Shown: in pieces, positions 1 to 4,798 of the stretch
How positions within the stretch are numbered: position 1 is the first letter of the stretch
Layout: the number at the start of each line of letters is the position of its first letter
NCBI GenBank assembly: GCA_004552385.1
Contig: SFOL01000084.1
Span: 1 to 7,620 of the forward strand
Direction: 5' to 3'
Source: Bacteroidales bacterium
GTDB lineage: Bacteria; Bacteroidota; Bacteroidia; Bacteroidales; Marinilabiliaceae
DNA length: 7,620 bases
The notes under the pieces: generated by a model
What the model was told of the DNA's origin: nothing
Database searches by the model: none
Seen by the model: only the letters and a program-made list of their open reading frames with translations
Program-made: the position numbers and the translations under genes

Positions 1-437
1 AGACTTTTTCGATGATCAAGCCGGGTGCTGTACGCAATAAGCACATCGGTCATATCCTTTCAAAGATAGAAGAGGCCGGCTACACCATAGCGGCAATCAA
101 GACAACGCGACTCACGCTTGACATGGCTGCCGAATTCTATGCGGTGCACAAGGATAGGCCATTCTTCCAGGAACTCATCGAATTCATGTCGTCTGGCCCT
201 ATCGTAGCCATGGTCCTCTTGAAAGACAATGCTGTCGATGACTTCCGCAAGCTCATCGGATCGACAGACCCCGCCGAGGCGGAGGAGGGTACCATCCGCA
301 GGCTCTTCGCGACCAGCAAGAGCCACAACGCCATCCACGGATCTGACAGCGACGAGAACGCCGAGCGCGAGAGTGCGTTCTTCTTCAGCCGTCAGGAGTA
401 CCTCCGTAGCGACCTCGTCGGCATGGAGGACTTTTAG
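1..437 (+). CDS. ndk: Nucleoside diphosphate kinase, 5' end cut by window edge
   Basis: Transfers the gamma-phosphate of ATP to (d)NDPs through a phospho-histidine, balancing cytoplasmic NTP and dNTP pools. The frame is open to the left edge: codons before the ATG at 12 read T-F-S, followed by MIKPGAV, which is the usual N-terminal strand and 'IKP' lysine motif of the family. The ATG at 12 is therefore internal and the true start lies a few codons upstream of the window. Counting from that Met, GTIR is at residues 93-96 and the signature NAIHGSDS at 106-113, with the phosphorylated histidine at 109. The stop is TAG. The visible 144 residues plus a few missing ones fit the slightly long (about 150 aa) form common in Bacteroidales. 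A strong terminator lies 37 bp downstream, so ndk ends its transcript. The family call is secure. Confidence 0.96.
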   Translation, partial: TFSMIKPGAVRNKHIGHILSKIEEAGYTIAAIKTTRLTLDMAAEFYAVHKDRPFFQELIEFMSSGPIVAMVLLKDNAVDDFRKLIGSTDPAEAEEGTIRRLFATSKSHNAIHGSDSDENAERESAFFFSRQEYLRSDLVGMEDF

Positions 438-474
438 CAAGTGGCTCCCTGCCACGACGTGTGGCTATACCCAT

Positions 475-512
475 AAGCGGATGCTCGGCATGGTGCCAAG
501 TGTCCGCTTTTT
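475..512 (+). terminator. Intrinsic terminator of ndk
   Basis: An imperfect long hairpin: arm 475-489 (begins AAGCGGA) pairs with 495-509 (ends TCCGCTT). It has seven Watson-Crick pairs at the base, two wobble pairs, one mismatch (486/498) and a GGC/GCC top around a 5-nt loop. It runs directly into a T-tract at 508-512. Its position 37 bp after the ndk stop fits Rho-independent termination and separates ndk from the nrnA operon. Confidence 0.8.
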
Positions 513-568
513 GCGTCCCTGTAGGCGTAAGTAGCTTAACATGTTGACTAATTGCACGCGGCATGTAA

Positions 569-597
569 TTTGTTGCCTGATTTTTTGATTACCTTTA
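569..597 (+). promoter_or_regulatory. Candidate Bacteroidetes sigma-70 type promoter for the nrnA operon
   Basis: TACCTTTA at 590-597 matches the Bacteroidetes -7 consensus TAnnTTTG in seven of eight positions. TTTG at 569-572, 17 bp upstream, can serve as the -33 element. Transcription would start near 602-605 and leave a leader of roughly 25-30 nt before the ATG at 631. The region is AT-rich and sits between the ndk terminator and the first gene of the operon, where a promoter is expected. This is inferred from motif and position only. Confidence 0.55.
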
Positions 598-630
598 CAC
601 TATCGTTAACCAAACATTTTCCGTCATAAG

Positions 631-1683
631 ATGAACCAGACAGCGGGTGCGGTGTCTTTTGTTGATGAAATGGCCGATGATTTCGCCGCCATTGTCAATA
701 AGAGCCAACGAATTGTTTTGACGTGCCATACTAACGCCGATGGTGACGCCCTCGGCTCAACGCTCGGCTTCCGTCAGGTCTTAATCAATATGGGCAAGGA
801 GGCTACTGTTATCACGCCGGATCTCGCCCCGTCCACATATTCCTGGATAAAGGGGTTCAAGACTCTCCGATGCTATGACAGGCAGGCAGAAGATTGTGAC
901 CCGATCCTCGACGCCGCTGACCTTATCGTCATGATGGACTTCAACGACCTCTCGCGCGTCAAGTCGCTCGGTGAGAAAATAGGGTCGCTCAGCGTTCCGC
1001 GGATGCTCATCGACCATCATCTTGACCCCAACGTATCTGCCGACGTCATGGTATCACGCCCGACGGCGTCGGCCACTTGCCAAGTCGTCTTCAAGCTCAT
1101 ACTCGCCTCTGGGCTCGGTGGTTTCCTCGACCTCGACGCCGTCACCAATTTCTATTCGGGCATTGTCACTGACACGGGCGGGCTGAGTTATAATTCGAGC
1201 GACCCCGAGATCTATTATCTCGTGGCTGAGATGATGAGCAGGGGCGTCGATAAGACTTACGTCCACGATAAGATCTTCAATAACAAGACGGTTAAGATTC
1301 TTAAGTTGCAAGGCTACGCGCTCGGGCGAAAATTCCGCAGGATTGACCGTTCGCCGCTGTCTTACATGGCTCTGTCGAAGAGCGAGCTTGAGCATTATAA
1401 TTATAATACGGGCGACACGGAGGGACTCGTCAACATTCCTCTCCAGGTGAGGGACATAATATGCTCATGCCTCATCCTTGAGAGGCCTGATTGTGTCAAG
1501 ATGTCGTTCAGAAGTAAAGGCGACTTCCCGGTAAATGAATACGCAGCCCAATATTTCGGTGGCGGAGGGCATCTCAACGCGGCGGGTGGTACATTCCACG
1601 GCCCTGTGGATGATGCGGTAAGCCTCTACTGTGAGACTATGCCGGACTTCTACAAGCGTTGGATGAAGAAAACTGCAAAATGA
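631..1683 (+). CDS. nrnA: DHH/DHHA1 family phosphoesterase (NrnA-like oligoribonuclease / pAp phosphatase)
   Basis: A 350-aa cytoplasmic Mn-dependent phosphoesterase of the NrnA family, which degrades 2-5 nt RNAs, dephosphorylates pAp and, in several bacteria, cleaves pApA from c-di-AMP. All DHH motifs are visible: H33-x3-D37-x-D39 in CHTNADGDALGS, D103 in MDFND, the name-giving D128-H129-H130 in LIDHH, and D181 in GIVTDTGGL. The C-terminal DHHA1 domain carries the glycine-rich substrate motif GGGGHLNAAGG at 310-320. Length is typical (310-350 aa). The ATG at 631 puts a normal ~30-residue lead before motif I; M14 is an alternative. There is no transmembrane segment, so this is not a GdpP. It is first gene of an operon: its TGA overlaps the next ATG as ATGA. 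Exact substrate preference cannot be read from sequence. Confidence 0.92.
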   Translation: MNQTAGAVSFVDEMADDFAAIVNKSQRIVLTCHTNADGDALGSTLGFRQVLINMGKEATVITPDLAPSTYSWIKGFKTLRCYDRQAEDCDPILDAADLIVMMDFNDLSRVKSLGEKIGSLSVPRMLIDHHLDPNVSADVMVSRPTASATCQVVFKLILASGLGGFLDLDAVTNFYSGIVTDTGGLSYNSSDPEIYYLVAEMMSRGVDKTYVHDKIFNNKTVKILKLQGYALGRKFRRIDRSPLSYMALSKSELEHYNYNTGDTEGLVNIPLQVRDIICSCLILERPDCVKMSFRSKGDFPVNEYAAQYFGGGGHLNAAGGTFHGPVDDAVSLYCETMPDFYKRWMKKTAK

Positions 1684-2216
1684 CGGCCATGAGCGCAAAA
1701 CACCTCCTGTCTCTTGCCATACTGGGTCTGTCGGCCTTGCTTGCCGGTTGCACTCAGTGCGGTAGCCGATATGAGGATGAGTATACCGGCCCCACGCGAG
1801 ACGACTTTATTCGCTACAACAGGCGGCTCTTCTGGTGCGACTCGATGTGCATAGCCAAATACTCCGACTCGCTCGGGCTGACGCCAAGACCCACGCGATC
1901 CAACCTGTGGCTTACCGTACATCGGCAAGGGGAGGGGGCGCAAGTGAAGCCCGGCGACTATGTCACAATCGACTATGTCGTCTCCAACCTGCTTGGCGAC
2001 ACGATATACACGTCGGACGCCGATGGCAAGATTAGCCTCACTGTCGGAAAATGCAACGTGTGCTCCGGGCTCGACGAGGCTTTGCTCAGCCTGCGTCATG
2101 ACGGGGCCCAGGCCACGGTAATTTTGATTCCCGAAAAAGCTTTCGGACTGCGTGGTGACGATCGAAAAATACATGGACGCATGATTTTGCGTTATGACAT
2201 TCATCTGCTCGACTAA
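1680..2216 (+). CDS. GldI-like FKBP-fold lipoprotein
   Basis: A 178-aa exported lipoprotein. I chose the ATG at 1680 because it overlaps the nrnA stop (ATGA, typical translational coupling) and gives a compact signal peptide; ATGs at 1659 and 1689 are alternatives. The hydrophobic stretch at 9-22 ends in lipobox LLAGC with C24 as the lipidated residue. An FKBP-type domain covers about 75-177, with V95-TIDY, GDTIY, LIPEKAFG and the closing strand YDIHLL. The overall layout resembles Flavobacterium GldI, including the charged helical region before the domain. Active-site positions are degenerate by eye compared with FKBP12: Trp59 is Leu131, Tyr82 is Phe155, Asp37 is lost, while Tyr26 is kept. 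Isomerase activity may be weak and a chaperone role is possible. Extra cysteines (27, 53, 57, 125, 128) are unusual. Gliding motility is not implied by this homology. Confidence 0.78.
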   Translation: MTAMSAKHLLSLAILGLSALLAGCTQCGSRYEDEYTGPTRDDFIRYNRRLFWCDSMCIAKYSDSLGLTPRPTRSNLWLTVHRQGEGAQVKPGDYVTIDYVVSNLLGDTIYTSDADGKISLTVGKCNVCSGLDEALLSLRHDGAQATVILIPEKAFGLRGDDRKIHGRMILRYDIHLLD

Positions 2217-2918
2217 ATGATGCGCTTGTTAATAATCATAACATTTTGCTCCGTGCTGCTGGCCGCGTGTGGAGATTCCGACTCCAAGTATAACGCTAGC
2301 GGCATAGGCTCTGTGGAACTCAACGATTCGGTTTTCGCCATACACTACTACAGCAATACGCTTCTGCTTTCAGACGACACCCCCCGCGGCAGTCTGCGCG
2401 ACTCCAGCCGCGTCTACTTCACAGGCTCCGGAGAGCTCATTGCTGAAGGGGATGGCGGGTCGGTCTACCAATTCACGCCATATGAGCTTTCTGACGATGT
2501 CACGAGCCAGTTGCTACTCCTCGACAGCGTCGCACAGGCCTCGGCCGACACCATGCGGATGGCGAGAAGCCGAGAGGGCTTTTTCGCACAAAACGTGCAT
2601 ATCACGAGAGATTGGCGCCGCAACGACTTTCTTGACGCGACTGGCTTCTACCCCGGGGTTAATGACGGCGCCGGCGATTGTTTCGCATTCTTTGCCGACA
2701 CTGCGACGATAGGAACCGACACGGCAGAGGTCTGGTTGCGGCTCTGCCGCGCTAAGCGAGACTCGGTGCAAATGGTGACGCGTCACATCAGCACCCCTAT
2801 CAACTGTTTGCGCGACTCCAGCCGCGAGCGCATAGTCGTCAAGATTTCAAGAATTGACGCGTTCGGCGACACTGTGGTCACAAATCTCGTGTACAGCTAC
2901 GTTAATTGGGTCGATTAA
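2217..2918 (+). CDS. Putative NigD-like lipoprotein of unknown function
   Basis: A 233-aa exported lipoprotein. The N-terminus has MMRLL, a hydrophobic core and lipobox LLAAC with C18 as the modified residue. The acidic stretch right after it (GDSDS) resembles surface-export signals of Bacteroidetes lipoproteins, so surface exposure is possible. The rest is beta-rich with no catalytic motif that I recognise. A small N-terminal domain (about 45-90) is followed by a segment beginning NVHITRDWRRNDFL (near 126-139) and a C-terminal strand pair (RIVVKISRIDAFGD...LVYSY). This arrangement is reminiscent of the NigD-like family of Bacteroides lipoproteins, but that is pattern memory rather than an alignment. 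Its ATG follows the previous TAA without any gap (TAAATGATG), so translation is coupled to the GldI-like gene; the second ATG at 2220 is equally possible. The gene is real; the family name is tentative. Confidence 0.75.
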   Translation: MMRLLIIITFCSVLLAACGDSDSKYNASGIGSVELNDSVFAIHYYSNTLLLSDDTPRGSLRDSSRVYFTGSGELIAEGDGGSVYQFTPYELSDDVTSQLLLLDSVAQASADTMRMARSREGFFAQNVHITRDWRRNDFLDATGFYPGVNDGAGDCFAFFADTATIGTDTAEVWLRLCRAKRDSVQMVTRHISTPINCLRDSSRERIVVKISRIDAFGDTVVTNLVYSYVNWVD

Positions 2919-2959
2919 TACTCTATTAGTAAGCAACATAAAGACTATAACAAATCAAT

Positions 2960-3610
2960 ATGAATATATCCAAGAACATGTTTGTCTCGCTCTCTTACGA
3001 GCTGCACTCAGATAGCCACGAAGGACCGATCGTTGAGAAGTGTGACGCGTCCAACCCGCTCAGCTTCGTTTTCGGCGCCGGGCGAATGTTGCCGGCATTC
3101 GAGAAAGGCATTGAGAATCTTCAGCCGGGTGACGCGTTTCAAATCGCATTGACGCCCGATGAGGCGTATGGCTCCCGCTTCCCTGAGGCTGTAACTGACG
3201 TTCCTAAGAATATATTCGTCACCCCAGACGGACGCCTGCGCGAGGATCTGCTTAAGCTTGGCGCGCGCGTCCCCATGATTAACGACGAGGGGCAGCACAT
3301 CATTGGCACTGTGCTCAGTATTGAGGATGACGTGGTCAAGCTTGACTTCAACCATCCGCTTGCCGGTGAGGCTCTCTTTTTCTCGGGTTCCGTAATCGAG
3401 GTTCGCGAGGCTACTGTCGATGAGCTTTTGGGTCAGAGCCATGGTTGTGGCGGCGGATGCCATGGCGGTTGCGGTGGCGGTTGCCATGGTGGAGACGATG
3501 ACGGCGGTTGTGACGGCGGATGCCATGGCGGTTGTGGCGACGGCTCTTGCGGTTGCGACGATGGTGATGACGATGAGTGTGGCTGCGGTGGCGCTTGCGG
3601 ATGCCACTAA
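2960..3610 (+). CDS. slyD: SlyD-like FKBP-type peptidyl-prolyl isomerase with Cys/His-rich metal-binding tail
   Basis: A 216-aa cytoplasmic prolyl isomerase and chaperone; in E. coli, SlyD also delivers Ni(II) for hydrogenase maturation. The split FKBP domain (about 5-75 and 120-155) brackets the IF chaperone flap (about 76-119). Hallmarks are GAGRMLPAFEKGIENL at 39-54, GDAFQIALTPDEAYG at 57-71 and DFNHPLAGEALFF at 129-141. There is no signal peptide. Residues 160-216 form a low-complexity tail with 13 Cys, 5 His, 10 Asp and many Gly. CHGG occurs three times (167, 175, 188), and cysteines fall every fourth residue at 163-175 and 184-192. This parallels the E. coli SlyD metal-binding tail but is more Cys-rich than typical. 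It lies 41 bp after the NigD-like gene, possibly read from the same transcript. I see no convincing promoter or Shine-Dalgarno site. Confidence 0.92.
   Translation: MNISKNMFVSLSYELHSDSHEGPIVEKCDASNPLSFVFGAGRMLPAFEKGIENLQPGDAFQIALTPDEAYGSRFPEAVTDVPKNIFVTPDGRLREDLLKLGARVPMINDEGQHIIGTVLSIEDDVVKLDFNHPLAGEALFFSGSVIEVREATVDELLGQSHGCGGGCHGGCGGGCHGGDDDGGCDGGCHGGCGDGSCGCDDGDDDECGCGGACGCH
3451..3534 (+). repeat. Direct repeat within the slyD tail
   Basis: A 21-bp block at 3451-3471 recurs without change at 3514-3534, exactly 63 bp (21 codons) apart and in frame. Both encode GGCHGGC. The sequence around and between the copies is a mosaic of related GGCGGT/TGCCATGG units. This suggests that the metal-binding tail grew and may still vary in length by in-frame slippage or unequal exchange. 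Confidence 0.8.
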
Positions 3611-3642
3611 TGTGGCGTCGCATTTGGCTTCCGGCATTTTTT
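3596..3642 (+). terminator. Possible weak terminator after slyD
   Basis: The slyD stop codon sits in the loop of a hairpin: GCCAC at 3603-3607 pairs with GTGGC at 3612-3616, extended outward by a wobble pair, further pairs, and TGC/GCA with one bulge (to 3596/3622). A T-tract at 3637-3642 follows 14 nt further on. An alternative pairing of ATGCC (3601-3605) with GGCAT (3633-3637) abuts the T-tract but leaves a long internal loop. Neither fold is as clean as the ndk or aroC terminators, so partial read-through is plausible. Confidence 0.38.
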
Positions 3643-3655
3643 ATTACCTTGTTTG
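3623..3655 (+). promoter_or_regulatory. Possible promoter immediately upstream of aroC
   Basis: TTTG at 3623-3626 and TACCTTGT at 3645-3652 are 18 bp apart and roughly match the Bacteroidetes -33/-7 pair TTTG and TAnnTTTG, with two mismatches in the -7 box. Transcription would begin around 3657-3660, practically at the aroC ATG (3660), giving a leaderless or nearly leaderless mRNA. The match is imperfect and aroC may instead be read through from slyD. Confidence 0.35.
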
Positions 3656-3659
3656 AGCA

Positions 3660-4730
3660 ATGAACTCATTTGGCAATATATTTAGGCTAACCACTTTCGG
3701 CGAGTCTCATGGGCTTGCCGTGGGCGGTGTCGTAGACGGCATGCCGTCGGGCATACCCGTTGACGAGGCCTACATACAGTCAGAACTTGACAGGCGGCGT
3801 CCCGGGCAGTCGAGAATTACGACCCCAAGAGACGAGAAAGACAAGGTCAAGATCCTGAGTGGCGTTTTCCGTGGAGTCTCCACGGGTACGCCCATCGGTT
3901 TCCTTGTCGAGAACACAAACCAGCATTCTCAGGACTATGAGAATATAGCCGACACCTTCCGTCCGTCGCATGCTGACTATACCTACTATTCAAAATATGG
4001 GGTGCGCGACTATCGCGGCGGAGGGCGCAGCTCGGCCCGGGAGACCATCTCGCGCGTCGTGGGCGGGGCTCTCGCCAAGCTCGTTTTGAGGCGAGAGGGC
4101 ATTTCCGTCACGGCCTACACCAGCCAAGTCGGCGACGTTGCGCTTAACAAACCGTATTGTGATGTCGACTTCGGACAAATAGAGAACAACATTGTGCGAT
4201 GTCCGGACCCTGACACGGCGGAGCGTATGATCGACCTCATATCAAAAGTCAAATCAGAGAAAGACTCTGTGGGGGGTGTCATCACGTGTGTCGTCAAAGG
4301 GGCTCCTGTCGGACTTGGCGAGCCATGCTTTGACAAGCTCCAGGCCATGCTGGCCCACGCCATGCTCTCTATCGGCGCCGTCAAGGGCTTTGAGTATGGT
4401 TCCGGTTTCGCCGGCTCCGCGTCGAGAGGCTCTTTGCACAATGACACGTTTTATATGGATGGAGACCGCGTCAGGACGCGCACCAACAACAGCGGCGGAA
4501 TCCAGGGCGGCATATCCAATGGTGAGGATATATATTTCCGTGTGGCTTTTAAGCCTACTGCCACTATATTGATGGAGCAGCCGACTGTCAACTCCCTTCA
4601 TCAGGAGGTCCGCACGACGGTCAAGGGGCGGCATGACCCGTGCGTCGTGCCGCGAGCCGTGCCGATTGTCGAGGCTATGGCCGCCATTGTCCTGGTCGAT
4701 GCCCTGTTGCTCGAGAAGGCTTGGAAATAA
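3660..4730 (+). CDS. aroC: Chorismate synthase
   Basis: Catalyses the last shikimate-pathway step, the anti-1,4 elimination of phosphate from 5-enolpyruvylshikimate-3-phosphate to chorismate, using reduced FMN as a tetramer in the cytoplasm. The 356-aa length is standard. It begins MNSFGNIFRLTTFGESHG, with catalytic His17 in the GESHG signature. The second catalytic histidine is H104 in FRPSHADYTY. RGGGRSSARET at 119-129, RTNNSGGIQGGISNG at 274-288 and KGRHDPCVVPRAVPI near 322-336 complete the family signatures. The ATG start is fixed by this conserved N-terminus. It lies 49 bp after slyD and ends just before a strong terminator. Nothing is missing or odd in the protein, so I expect it to be fully active. 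Confidence 0.97.
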   Translation: MNSFGNIFRLTTFGESHGLAVGGVVDGMPSGIPVDEAYIQSELDRRRPGQSRITTPRDEKDKVKILSGVFRGVSTGTPIGFLVENTNQHSQDYENIADTFRPSHADYTYYSKYGVRDYRGGGRSSARETISRVVGGALAKLVLRREGISVTAYTSQVGDVALNKPYCDVDFGQIENNIVRCPDPDTAERMIDLISKVKSEKDSVGGVITCVVKGAPVGLGEPCFDKLQAMLAHAMLSIGAVKGFEYGSGFAGSASRGSLHNDTFYMDGDRVRTRTNNSGGIQGGISNGEDIYFRVAFKPTATILMEQPTVNSLHQEVRTTVKGRHDPCVVPRAVPIVEAMAAIVLVDALLLEKAWK

Positions 4731-4741
4731 CATGACGCCAT

Positions 4742-4783
4742 GCCGTCCCCGCAAGTCATTGCCGATGTGGGGGCGGCTTTTTT
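4742..4783 (+). terminator. Strong intrinsic terminator after aroC
   Basis: The 12-bp arms 4742-4753 (GCCGTCCCCGCA) and 4766-4777 (TGTGGGGGCGGC) pair fully, with two G-T wobbles, around a 12-nt loop. The hairpin is followed at once by six T at 4778-4783. It starts 11 bp after the aroC stop. This is the clearest terminator in the window. It also lies just upstream of the pgpH start, so pgpH expression depends on read-through or on a promoter squeezed into this gap. Confidence 0.92.
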
Positions 4784-4798
4784 ATTCAAACTTAAAAG

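Noticed and set aside
229..534. Open frame running from inside ndk through its terminator
   Set aside because: Ser/Thr/Arg-rich shadow translation out of frame with ndk, and it runs across a strong terminator.
1659..1661. Earlier ATG as start of the GldI-like lipoprotein
   Set aside because: It would add seven mostly polar or acidic residues before the signal peptide. The ATG at 1680 forms the typical ATGA overlap and gives a better signal sequence. It is not fully excluded.
1650..2204. Antisense open frame opposite the GldI-like gene (184 codons)
   Set aside because: No recognisable motif, and the opposite strand carries a convincing lipoprotein with signal peptide and FKBP domain, coupled to nrnA.
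2906..2931. Promoter for slyD (TTG at 2906-2908 and TATTAGTA at 2924-2931)
   Set aside because: The -7 match is poor beyond the TA and spacing is only 15 bp; co-transcription with the upstream operon is as likely.
3008..3637. Long antisense open frame (209 codons) covering all of slyD, plus other open frames across the tail
   Set aside because: The GC-rich Gly/Cys codon repeats of slyD remove stops from the other frames. The translations are low-complexity Ala/Thr/Val/Met or His/Arg runs with no family features, while the sense frame is a clear SlyD.
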